A stretch of 64,000 nt of DNA from Xestospongia muta (taxonomy: Eukaryota > Porifera > Demospongiae > Haplosclerida > Petrosiidae), in assembly GCA_963693285.1 (NCBI GenBank), contig OY848927.1, positions 1,056,501-1,120,500 on the forward strand, given 5' to 3'. The translations under genes and the position numbers were made by a program. Below the pieces are notes generated by a model. The model made no database searches. It was not told the DNA's origin and saw only the letters and a list, made by a program, of their open reading frames with translations. Shown piece by piece: positions 20,793-36,501 of the stretch; positions within the stretch are counted from its first letter, which is position 1; every line of letters begins with the position of its first letter.

Positions 20793-21905
20793 ATGTCTTG
20801 GAAGGTTCATCTCATAGCACAGATAGATACCCAAGAAGAGGACGTATTCTGTATAGCTAGTGACAATCAAAGCCCTCCAAGATTATTATCTGGACACAAC
20901 AATAAATTTAAAGTCTGGAAAAGAGATGGCACTTTAGAACAAAGCATTGATACACCAATAGAAGGAGATGTGACTTGTATCTGTGTTTCCAAGACAAAGA
21001 TTGCAGTATCAGTGAACACTTCAGTACTACTCTATGACCCTAATCAGTTAATAACTTTAATTGAACACTGTACATACAACAAGGACGAAATCAACCAAAT
21101 ATCTATTAATGAGTCAGGGAACTTCTTACTTGCCTGCGATGACACAGGTGAGATACAAGTACTAGATATTAGTACTTCTAAATCCAAACTCTATAAGACA
21201 TGTCGCAAACATGATAACATCTGTTCGTCAGTGACATTTCATCCACACAGACATTGGGACATGATATCTGGTGGCCTAGATTGTCAGGTAATATTATGGG
21301 ACTATTCCCGTGGGCGACCTTACACCATATTAAATATTCAAGAAGCACTTGCTGTGAACTCGGGTGTCTCTGCCTACTTGATTAATCCACCTATGGTACA
21401 TTCATTATGTACTATTGGTCAGATACCTTATGTAGTTCTTGGATTAGGTAATGGAGCTATTACATTGTGTAATACTAACAGGAGTCAATTAGAATTAGTA
21501 TCAACTAGAGAGTTTCATTCCATTAGTATTGCTTGTGTTACTTGTTATGAAGCTAAGTTAGTTCCTGAAGGTGCTTCAAGAACTGATTCACCACTTGTAG
21601 GAGCCAGCAATGTGGAAGAGTCACTTTCTTATGTTGTAGTATCAGGAGGTAATGATGGCAAGATCATTTGGTCAGGTGTGACTGAAAAGACTACTACATC
21701 TACTGATAAAGTAAAGTCAAGTTCAAAGAAATCTAAACCACACCCCTCCTCTGTTACGTATGAGATACTAGAGTCACCTTTAGCAATTTATGATCATGGA
21801 TCTAAAGTGAATTGGATTACAGTACTTAGACAGTGGAGTGAAAGACATGTAGTGGGTGTAGCTGATCAGACGTCTGTTATTGCCTTATACTCAATTGAGC
21901 AGTAA
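20793..21905 (+). CDS. WDR53: WD repeat protein 53
   Basis: A single exon of 370 residues, close to human WDR53 (358). WD-type blades can be read at LLSGHNNKFKVWK, LLACDDTGEIQVLDI, HDNICSSVTFHPHRHWDMIS with GGLDCQVILWDYSRGRP, VVSGGNDGKIIWSG and the closing VADQTSVIALYSIEQ. The NICSSV stretch and the HGSKVNW stretch are characteristic of this family. The ATG at 20793 follows the in-frame sequence of the upstream leader; it is the first Met that starts family-like sequence. WDR53 is a beta-propeller thought to act as a substrate adaptor for DDB1-CUL4. It has no introns although its neighbours have many. Confidence 0.93.
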   Translation: MSWKVHLIAQIDTQEEDVFCIASDNQSPPRLLSGHNNKFKVWKRDGTLEQSIDTPIEGDVTCICVSKTKIAVSVNTSVLLYDPNQLITLIEHCTYNKDEINQISINESGNFLLACDDTGEIQVLDISTSKSKLYKTCRKHDNICSSVTFHPHRHWDMISGGLDCQVILWDYSRGRPYTILNIQEALAVNSGVSAYLINPPMVHSLCTIGQIPYVVLGLGNGAITLCNTNRSQLELVSTREFHSISIACVTCYEAKLVPEGASRTDSPLVGASNVEESLSYVVVSGGNDGKIIWSGVTEKTTTSTDKVKSSSKKSKPHPSSVTYEILESPLAIYDHGSKVNWITVLRQWSERHVVGVADQTSVIALYSIEQ

Positions 21906-22198
21906 AAGTTTAGCTATATATCTGATGAGCAACGGGACCCAACACAGGGATGTCATGGCCACACTTTGTCTGAAGCAATTGACTTTTATATAAAATAATT
22001 TTGTACTTAAAAAAGACAGATTTTATATACTTAGTCATAATTGAAGTCGGTACTTTATCACTCCAGGAGTTTTAATATAACTTTGCTGTTACATTTACCA
22101 TTGATGTAGTTACTGATGAATTATACATGTGCATACTTTATTTATAACAGATTACAAATTTATCTGAACATCAGTAACTACAAAGTTATTACCATCTC

Positions 22199-27017
<4,819 letters not shown>

Positions 27018-27126
27018 GGTAAGGTGTGCGTTAAATAGAATACTATATTCTCGTTTTTAACCTTTTAGATTCTAATCTCTTCAAATTCTTGATCAGTGTA
27101 GTTTTAGCCAAGAAGCAGCAATCAAA
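27018..27126. promoter_or_regulatory. Shared promoter region of COG3 and RBMX2
   Basis: The two divergent start codons are only 109 bp apart. No TATA box is evident. Confidence 0.5.
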
Positions 27127-28782
27127 ATGAAGTGAGCAATTATTATCAATTAATTTACTTAATAGCACAATATCTGACTGTATCACAGAGAGATTAATGT
27201 ATATGGCAGACCAATATACTGTATATTAGTGTTGATGGTAACTATTATCCTATGATATGAACATGTATGTACATATATGTTTTAGGTGTGCAATGTAAGT
27301 ATTTTTTTACCAAAATGATATCTTGTTTCAATTCTACAGTAATATGAAATCCATTCATGACATTACTCAAGAAGAGTTAAAATTAGGTATTCAAGGTAGT
27401 GCTTCCTGGCATCATCAATACAGGAAGAGTGCATATGTATTTATAGGTTAGACTATGACAATGTATTATATATAGCAATTACATCATCACTTGTACTATA
27501 AATAGTAACATCCATTTATTCTCTTACATTAGGCGGTTTAGATTATAACTTGACGGAAGGTGATGTTTTATCTGTCTTCTCACAGTAAGTATTTTAATAA
27601 TTATTATAATCCAGTACTCATAACTTTAAACCATTAAGGACTTTACCATTACTTCCTTTTGTTTTAAGATATGGTGAAATTGTCAATATTAATTTGGTAA
27701 GAGACAAGAAGACAGGCAAATCAAAAGGATTTTGTTTTATTGGTTATGAAGACCAGAGGAGCACTATTTTAGCTGTTGATAATTTTAATGGCATTAAGGT
27801 AAGCAAATCCATTAAAGGAATATAGTGTAGTCACAAAAAATACTATGGTGAAATTAATAGATAGTTAATAAGACTTTATTATATAGAGTATAGTTATTTT
27901 GAATGTTTCTGTAGATTCTGAAATAAAACTTGTTTTGTTTTAGTTATGTGGCCGAACAATACGTGTTGATCATGTACAACAGTATCGACGTCCAAAAGAT
28001 GAACATGGAAATGAAATTATTGAGAAGGGTTGTGCTCCTAAAACACCAACACCTTCACCTGAACCTTTGAATGAATTAAAAGCAAAAAAAAAATCAAAGA
28101 AGACCAAAAAAGAGAAAAAGAAGAAGAAAAAGAAATCTAAAGAGCAACTACCAGATGATGAAGAACTCAAAGATAGTTCTAATGATGATGACAAACAAAA
28201 CGAAAGCATTGAAGATGGAGACAGAAAGAGATCAGATGACCATCACCAACATGGTAAGGGAAAGGAGAAAGAGTAGTACTGACAGTGTGAAAATATTCTT
28301 CTTTATATTCTGTAGATCATCCATCCCACAGAAGACTGTTGTCTTCTAGTCCACCAAGTCAACAACATGACAAAAAATTACATGTAGCAAGAAGCAGAAG
28401 CAGAAGTCAAAGTCCTGTACCTGATAAGGAACAAAGTAACAAAAGAAAAACTAGAATCAGAAGTCCACTGCTTAGACAAAAGAGTAGTAGCCATAGCCCA
28501 GTACGAGAAAAGAGAAAGAGGAGTGTAGACGATAGTCCAGTAGAGGAGGGACATGAAAATTATAGTTCAATCAAGAGAGATAGTGGTCACAGCCCAGTAA
28601 GGAAAAGATATGGAGATTACAGCCAAGCCAAAAAAATGCATAGAGATCGAAGTCCAATCAAGGAAAGGCGTGGAGACAGAAGCCCAGTTAGAGAAAGAAG
28701 AAATGAGAAAAGAAGCAATAGAAGTAGAAGTCCAAGGAGAAGGGGAGAAAGGAGTCATAGCAGAGAGAGAAATCAAAGATAG
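27127..28782 (+). CDS. RBMX2: RNA-binding motif protein X-linked 2 (U2 snRNP/RES complex)
   Basis: Six exons: 27127-27131, 27340-27446, 27533-27584, 27669-27798, 27944-28253 and 28316-28782. The first exon carries only ATG and two bases. The RNA recognition motif spans about residues 30-115 with RNP2 VFIGGL and RNP1 [28 protein letters not shown] is nearly invariant in the family. A KEK-rich stretch and a long tail of SPVRERR-type Ser-Pro/Arg repeats follow (RS-like). The yeast counterpart is Ist3/Snu17 of the RES pre-mRNA retention and splicing complex. The tail repeats are imperfect units of about 10 residues around S-P-[IV]-[RK]. It ends 79 bp from the end of the convergent scramblase gene. 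Confidence 0.93.
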
Positions 28783-28860
28783 CATTGTTTTTGCTGTACT
28801 ATTATTGCTTTAAAAAATAACACTTTCATAATTACATTATAATACTGGTTTTCACTCAGA

Positions 28861-30209
28861 TCAGTAGTAGCGCCTGTTATTTCTTTCCCTTTGGTCACGC
28901 TCAAAAAACATAAAATCCTATGAAATATATAAAGAAAATAGTACAATTCATTCATAATATTATACTTACAATAAGGAATGTAGCAGCCAAGAGGACAGCC
29001 TTCATTTTAACATCCAAATCCATTGGAACTACAGATCACAAGAATACATTATCTAATTATCATAAATACTAACATTGTACACCAAAATTATCTGCAGAAG
29101 TGAAGATCTCTTTTACTAAACCAGACCATCTTTTACTTATCTTTCCCACCACCTCATTTCCATCAGCTGATAAAACCTACATGTAATTGACAGTAATCAT
29201 TTAGTGTATTTACATGTAAGTGCACTGTTTAGCTGTAGCATTTTTTCTTAATATACATGTATTACAATAATGACTGATTCATTTATTGACGGACCTTAAA
29301 ATCAATGTTACCACACCATTGACAAGTAAAGAAAGGTCCCTTTATTTTAAGTACTGTTTCACCATCAGCATTTTTAAGAGAAAACCAAGGAAAGATGACA
29401 CTACAGTCCTAGAGAATACATACAAGATGTCAAGGTCCCACCCATGATAGCATTGCTTGCCTCATACCCAATCCTTGCATGGGTAGAGGCTATCATACTC
29501 TTACTTGTTCAACATAACCAATGGTAGTACCAGGAGGTGATTGAACTTCCACTTTTTGAAGACAGCAGAAACAAAGACAACTGGTACAACGTAAAAATCG
29601 CTCTATGTGAATCACTTCTCTTTGGTTGTTGTCAATAATGGCCATAGAGAATGGGCGTGATGGACCACAATATTGACGAATACAACAGTTAGAATCTATA
29701 ACAAATAACATAGTGAAATAAAGAGTAAATATCTTAACAATTGCCATCTCTCCCACCTTCTGCTGCAAAATAGACATCCTGTCCAAGAGAGTTGCGTATT
29801 TTGTACTTGTTCTGACCCTCCCATGAAGTAAGCACTTGTAGCATAGTGAAATGTGATCTTAGTACATGTCTAACTTACCTTGTAATAACTCAACCTGTTG
29901 GTTTATTAGAAGTTGGTCAACATGAAGAAGATACTCTAATCCAGGTGGATAACCAGAGGGTATTGGAGCTTGGGTTCCCAAAGGATGTCCTTGACCCGAA
30001 CTAGGAGGAATTGGAGGATAAAATCCTGGAGCCTGAGCAGGGACTTGGGCTTCTGCATTTTGAGAAACTTGAGGTACTGGGTACTGAGGTTGTGCTGAAG
30101 GTACAGGAGCTACTGATCCTTGTGAAGTATCCTTGGGCTTTTCAGGGGCTAGAATAGTGTTAGATATATTCTCATCTGTTGTTTGTCATATTATACAATT
30201 ACCTGCCAT
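28861..30209 (-). CDS. Phospholipid scramblase (PLSCR family)
   Basis: Minus strand, about eight exons. Exon 1 is 30209-30203 (MA and one base), exon 2 30148-29879 encodes a Pro/Gln-rich N-terminus (YPPIPPSSGQGHPLG), then LTSWEGQNKYKIRNSLGQDV, IRQYCGPSRPFSMAI, a Cys cluster (LRCTSCLCFCCLQ, a palmitoylation-type motif), VLKIKGPFF, SADNFGVQFPMDLDVKMKAV (the calcium-binding EF-like segment) and the C-terminal membrane helix AVLLAATFLIDFMFFE. The end is RDQRERNNRRYY with the stop at 28863-28861. The family moves phospholipids between leaflets on calcium rise. Exon 4 is cut by the edge of the tandem duplication: part of it is repeated at 35262-35380. Confidence 0.92.
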
Positions 30210-31497
30210 AATCCAGACTGTGCTGTGAGAAAGAAAGTAACTGTCAGTTACTGTCACATAAACAATTACTCTTGTCAAATTTCCTTTATAGAGCTATATA
30301 GGAAGTCACTCTGAATAAATTCAAACTACCAAAAGGATCATATATTGAGGTTTATTATAATTAAACTAATTTCTTCCCTTTGACCCAATTTATAGGTGTT
30401 TTCACCTGGAGCTTATCTCAATCCAAAATATTATAATGATCCTACAACATTCTCTCTAACTGCTGGGTTTGAGTTGAAATTTGGCTATGTTATTAGTCGA
30501 ATACAATGTGACAATGTTCCTGCACAATCAAGAAAAAAATTTTTAAAAATCATTTTCTTATGTACGCAACTACAAAGTTCACACTTAATGAATTGTCAAG
30601 TCATGAAGACAAGAGGCCTAGGAGCACTATTTCAGTTAGTTGTTCTTTACAAATTAGTGATTAATAATGGCTAGTTCAAGAGCAAAGAAACAGAATAGCT
30701 TGAGTAAATACAATCAAAGAAGAAGAGAAAAATAGTGCTAGCAAAAGAGGTTATAAAAATAAAGTTTTACGAGTATATGCTTGTTTTCATTATTAGTATC
30801 TGTCATGTTGTGCTATATCGAAAAGGTTATATAAAGATAACTTCACTCAAATTAGAAGTTAATCAATTAATAAATTGACAGACATGCATGTCTTTTTAGA
30901 CAGGATATATTTATGGAGGTCATGTTCTCACTGGATTTGCAATGATGAAACATATAGACGTAATTGCTAGACCAATGAACGATGTGTACAATACTTGGCC
31001 TACTTGTGGGCATAGTTGGCTACAGGACATATTAGTTTAGGGTTTATAATGCCACTATAAGAAAGCTCTGGTCTGATATATATTTAGTGAGTGAATTAAG
31101 TTCGTATGCTTGCAGAGATACCAAAGATACTTACCCACCATTTTCATAATTATTAAGTATACAAATATGTACACTAACTCATGATGCAGGCATAAGTGTT
31201 TGTACTGAAGTACTAACATTATATAAAGTGTTGTATTAAAATAAAATAACATAAGTCAGCCAGTGCACAAGTGAAAATAGTTGCAACTATGATTTATTAA
31301 TACTCACATTGTTATGTTCCTCTCTTTTTCCTTGTTCTCACTTTTTGCACAATCTATTTCTTCATTGTTAACATTCACACAATCACAGAAATCAAACAGC
31401 ATATTGTTATACTATATAACAAATATAATAATACTTGTTTAATAAGTAGACCAATTGTCTAACTAGAACAATGGTCATGTGACTACAGAGTATATAA
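30210..31497. other. Spacer before lipoxygenase 1 (duplicated)
   Basis: AT-rich. An open frame at 30396-30674 (SLTAGFELKFGYVISRIQCD) is conserved in unit B at 35391-35640 but differs there by indels; I do not recognise it and it may be a remnant. Nothing else seen. Confidence 0.5.
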
Positions 31498-34400
31498 GTG
31501 AACTACTTCCATATCCCAGTCATTAGCATGCTTGCAGAGATGTCTAGTTCTGAAGTAGAATGCAAGATACTTGATCACCAATCAAATTACTATGAAGAAC
31601 GGATCAAAACTCCATGTCACCCTACAGGCATAAAAGTACCTATACTCCCTAAATTTGAGTTAAAGCCTGGCAAAGCTACTGGTAAGTGGATGTGAGCAGT
31701 CTGAACACATATGTGTATAGACTAATTAATTAAGTATATTTTAATTAAAGTCCGTCCTGTCAACATCAATACACACAAATATAGCCAAACTGTGTGTCAA
31801 GTAGTATTTCTCAAACCTTCTAAGTTGATAGGGATAAATAAATGTTAGGAATGAAATTAATAATCACATGTCTTGTATTTTTCACTTGTGTGGTGGGATT
31901 GTTAGCTCATAATTATGTCCAGCCACTTAAAATTGTGGTTATCTTGCAATTGACTTTCTATATTATATATGTAGTTAAGCATAAGTTACTGTAGGCAGTA
32001 CCATGAGCACTTTGAAGTAGAAGAAGGAGCACTGAACTACTGCAAGTTGTTTACCATATTAGCAATAATAGTCTCAGCATCTACTTGTAGAAACCACATG
32101 ACTTTGCAATATCCCAAATGCAAAAGGTTCTCCTTGATCTTGTGCCAAAGTATGAATCATCTTCTTTACTTTGTTGTTTGAAGACCAGGCGAAAACAAAC
32201 TACATGTAACTAAATGGAAGTTTGATGTTCCTTATGCCTTCTCTATATGCTTTTGACAGCACCATTGTTATATTTCCTCCTTCTCATTCCTACTTCCCAC
32301 TACATATATTCCTACTTCTCACCATGTTATTCCTCAATTGTTCCTCTTCTCTTTGTATTGTTTTCCCTATCTCACATTGTCATCGACCTAATTCAATTCC
32401 TTCCTTCTCAGCTCTCACATGATCAATTTCTTCTTCATAGTTTATTAATTTCCTCTTACTTAACATACTATATGATGGAATTGACAAATATATCCCTTAC
32501 AATAGATATTATATAATATATATAAGTTCTAGATCAAAAGCAAGTAAAAACTGGCAAATATTTGCATTCATGATAATTGAAATTAATCTCTTATAGATGG
32601 GAAGTATTACTATGGTGTTCGTATTGTCACTGGATCACAGTTATCGTCTGGAGGCAGTTCCGATTACGTGTTTATTAAACTCAGTGGTGCCAATAAACAG
32701 TCTAAAAAGATTCATGTTAGAGACTATGATTGGTGGTTTTGTAGGCTTTTTAAGAGCTATTTTAGAAGGAGTTCATATGATGATTTACTCATTGAAAGCA
32801 GCGAAGAATTGGATGTGGAAGTTGTAACTGTTGGTTATCATCATTGGCTGTGGCCATTGCTGCAACTAACACATGATTGGCTTGTCAATTTTATACAGGT
32901 CTTTGATTTGCAAAAAGTACAAGATCCAAAAACATTTCCATGCTACCATTGGATAGGCAACCCTACTTTTGAAGCCTCTTGTACTGCATCAACAAGTAAG
33001 AACATGCATAGTAGACCTTATTATTATTGTGTTGTTTGTTTCTGCATAGCTCTTATGAAGGATGTAGCCTCTAACCCACTCTTAGTCGAGCATCGACAAG
33101 ATCAAGTTTCTAAGAGAAAGGAGATATATAAATGGGCAAGCTATCCTATCACAGGATATCCCTCTTCAATTGATGATGTAAATGCTAAGCTACCGCCAGA
33201 TCAAGAATTTGGAAGTGCAAAAGTAATGGATTTTTATGGAGATGCATTTGTGGGTTTGTATGTTTCTGCCAAAACCAGTTTTATTGGAAAATTATTACGA
33301 TTGTGTGGTTTGAATGGTGGGTTGCCTGATGTTGATGACAAGTCATTGACTTCACTTGATAAATTTGAGGAGTTTGCACTTCGGCTAAGAGCAAAAGAGA
33401 AAGGAGAGAAGTATTCCCCAGTAGATAGTGATCTTGCTGTCTATGAGGGATATCGTTGGGTCTCAGATGAAGAATTTGGTCGCCAAATACTCAATGGTGT
33501 TAATCCTGTGTTGATTCGAAGGTGCACTGCTTTACCAGATAACTTTCCCGTCACAGAAAAAATGGTGGGGCATTTAATGACTAGAGGGCTAACATTTGCT
33601 AAAGAGATGGAGGTTAAATCTATTTATTTGAATAACACATTGTTAAACGTTCTTCACATAGGCTGGTCATATCTACATCTGTGATCTGAGTGATGTCTTT
33701 GATGGCTTGGAGTGCAGAGAAGGCCATTATTGTCCAGCTCCCTTCTGCCTTCTCTATGTTAACAGTGCCAACAAACTGGTACCAATTGCTATCCAACTTA
33801 AGAAAAAGCCAGGTCCAGATAATCCTATTTTTCTACCAACTGATTATTGGCTGGATTGGTTACTTGCTAAAATATATTATCGAAGCGCTGATAGTCAGGT
33901 TTGTTAAAGGAATTAGAAATTTCATTCTTTTGTTTCTTTAATTTTAGTTTCATGAACTAGCTACCCACTACCTATCAACACACTCTGTTATGGAAGGATA
34001 TAATGTGGCAACAATGCGTACACTCCCTGATACTCATCCATTATACAAATTACTCCAGCGACATTTCCGTTACACTACATCTGTCAATTCAGCTGCAAGA
34101 AAATTGCTCATCAGTGAAAATGGAATTATAGCTACAGCTTTCTCTATAGGATTTAAAGGAATGACAGAGCTTGTTAAACGAGCCTGCAGCATACATCAAG
34201 TACAATGGACTCATATTAAGAAAAATGCCAAAGAACGTGGAGTGGATGATCCAGAAAAACTCCCCAACTATCACTATCGTGATGATGGTTTCAAAATTTG
34301 GGATGCAATTGAAGAATACGTTCAAAAAATCATTGATATTTTTTACAAGTCTGACACTGATGTCAAAGAAGACCCTGAACTGAAAGATTGGGTAACTGAT

Positions 34401-34942
34401 GTTCACAAGGCTTTTCCAGCTTTCAATGGAAACCCAGAAGGTCGTGGGTTTCCTGCCAGTATTACGAGCAAAAAGGAACTGGTTGATTATTGCACACTCA
34501 TCATATTCACTGGTACTGCTCAACACAGTTCCATTAACTTTGCTCAGTTTGATATATATGGATATGTCCCAAATGCTCCCTTTGCAGTGCGCCTCCCTCC
34601 TCCTAGTGAGAAAGGAAAAATTGACATGGCCACTATATTGAATGCTCTACCAAATGCTAAATCTACATTATTATCTGCTGCTATAGCTTATCAGTTGTCC
34701 TTGTTCAGTCCTGATGAGGTATGGTAAAGCTATTTTGATTCTTACTATCACTTAATTCTTAGATCTACCTTGGTGGTTTTCCAGAATACTGGTTTACAGA
34801 AATAGAAGCTCAAGATGCTGAGAGTCAGTTTATTGAGTCTTTGAAGACAATTGAAGAATATATTATTAAACGTAACAGGAGTCTAGATATTCGTTATGAG
34901 CACCTTCAACCAAGTCATATTCCAAATAGCATCGCTGTTTAA
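31498..34942 (+). CDS. Lipoxygenase 1 (animal 5-LOX-like, PLAT + catalytic domain)
   Basis: Six exons: 31498-31681, 32597-32995, 33050-33612, 33662-33898, 33948-34718 and 34763-34942; up to 777 residues (alternative Met at 31528 or 31540). The PLAT domain begins GKYYYGVRIVTGSQLSSGG; the catalytic part has PCYHWIGNPTFEAS, GVNPVLIRRCTALPDNFPVT, PIAIQLKKKPGPDNPIFLPT, FHELATHYLSTH (two iron His), TLPDTHPLYKLLQRHFRYT, FTGTAQHSSINFAQ (His and Asn iron ligands) and the C-terminal NSIAV. The terminal residue, whose carboxylate binds iron, is Val rather than the usual Ile. Introns 2-5 are about 44-54 bp. It inserts oxygen into polyunsaturated fatty acids; the specific position cannot be read from sequence. 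Confidence 0.93.
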
Positions 34943-35261
34943 TTTGGCATTGTAAACGTTTTGTTGTTATAAGAACAATGATTTTATTACCATTTAATTT
35001 GTCTATAATAATTACTGAGTGATTAATCACTGATTGGATTTACATGTGTCAACAAATTAAATCACAGGTGGTGGGTGTTAAAAATTGAAATTAATAGGAG
35101 ATTCAGCTCAATTTGCCTGGTATATTATGATATAGTGTACATAATCAATAAATCTATGTTCAGGACATCACTAACATTTTTATAAGTCTAGTACTTGGAC
35201 AAATAAAGCTCACACTCTTATGTTTTTAGCTTTCAATAGAGTCTTATAGACAATTACAGAC

Positions 35262-35380
35262 TTCTCTTTGGTTGTTGTTAATGATGACCATAGAGAATGG
35301 TTGTGATAGACTGCAATATTGACAAATGCAACAGTTAGAATCTAGAAGAAATAACAGTGAAATAAAGTGTAAATATCTTA
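35262..35380 (-). pseudogene. Scramblase exon 4 fragment at the duplication junction
   Basis: Diverged copy of 29617-29735 (minus-strand scramblase exon 4 start and its acceptor), cut at the junction with unit A. It carries substitutions and has no flanking exons. Confidence 0.82.
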
Positions 35381-35938
35381 AGAATTGTTATCTCAATCCA
35401 AAATATTATAATGATCCTACAACATTCTCTCTAACTGCTGGGTTTGAGTTGAAATTCGGCTATGTTGTTAGTCGAATACAATGTGACAATGTTCCTGCAC
35501 AATCAAGAAAAAAAATAAGAAATCACTTATGTGCGCAACTAGATTCACACTTAATGAATTGTCAAGTCATGAAGACAAGAGGCCTAGGAGCACTATTTCA
35601 GTTAGTTGTTCTTCACAAATTAGTGATTAATAAAGGCTAGTTCAAGAGCAAAGAAATAGAATAGCTTGAGTAAATACAACAAACAAAGAAGAAGAGAAAG
35701 ATAGTGCTAGCAAAAGAAGCTATAAAAATATAGTTTTATGAGTATATGCTTGTTTTCATTATTAGTATCTGTCATGTTGTGCTACATCGAAAAGGTTATA
35801 TAAAGATAACTTCACTCAAATTAGAAGTTAATTAATTAATAAAATGACAGACATGCATGCTTTTTTAGACAGAATGTATTAATGGAGGTCATGTTCTCAC
35901 TGGATTTACAATCATGAAACATATAGACGTAATTGCTA

Positions 35939-36247
35939 CCAGTGGGGTAGGAATGAAGTTTAAGTTGGGAGGGCTGACCTTATATTTAATTGCATTATAT
36001 TATTAAACATCAAAAATGACCAAAAACATTTGTCGTTAAAGGAAATGAACTCTTTAGTTATTTCTAATAAGTTTATGTTATCAGTAGTATAACCACTTCA
36101 GTCTGGTTTGTACTCAAGACTATGTATACAATAACCTCTTAGAGGTTACTGTATACATAGTTTTGAGTACAAACCAGGGGGCTAAGCCCCTGATTTTGAA
36201 GTTGGGGGAGGGGCTTCAGCCCCCCTGCCTACCCTTTCCTACCCCTA
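35939..36247. mobile_element. MITE in unit B, 309 bp, with 9 bp target-site duplication
   Basis: TAATTGCTA flanks it on both sides (35930-35938 and 36248-36256) and is present once in unit A (about 30961-30969), which shows the empty site. The ends are inverted (GGGGTAGGAA at left, TTTCCTACCCC at right). It contains an internal palindrome with 36 bp arms (36104-36139 and 36141-36176). An 8-9 bp duplication fits a hAT-type element. Confidence 0.85.
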
Positions 36248-36501
36248 TAATTGCTAGACCAGTGAATGATGTGTACAATACTTGCTCTACTCGTGAGCAT
36301 AGTTGGCTATAGGACATATTACTTTATGGATTATAATCCCACCATAAGAAAGCTCTGACCTGACATATATTTAGTAAGTGATTTAAGTTAGTATACTTGC
36401 ATTATTATTAAGTGTATAAAACATGTAAACTAACTTAATTGTTTAATTAGTAGACCAATGATCTAACTAAAACAATGGTCATGTGACTACAGAGTATATA
36501 A

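Larger units (their letters stand above)
34943..36501. other. Spacer between the two lipoxygenase genes
   Basis: Holds the end of duplication unit A, the scramblase exon 4 fragment (35262-35380), the counterpart of the 30396 frame, and a MITE at 35939-36247. No intact gene. Confidence 0.7.

Noticed and set aside
30396..30674. A small gene reading SLTAGFELKFGYVISRIQ
   Set aside because: The paralogous frame in unit B has indels and a different end, and no family is recognised; kept only as a note in the spacer entry.
34089..34526. 145-residue minus-strand frame (and its twin at 38965-39402)
   Set aside because: It is the antisense of lipoxygenase exon 5, whose sense frame has strong family similarity.
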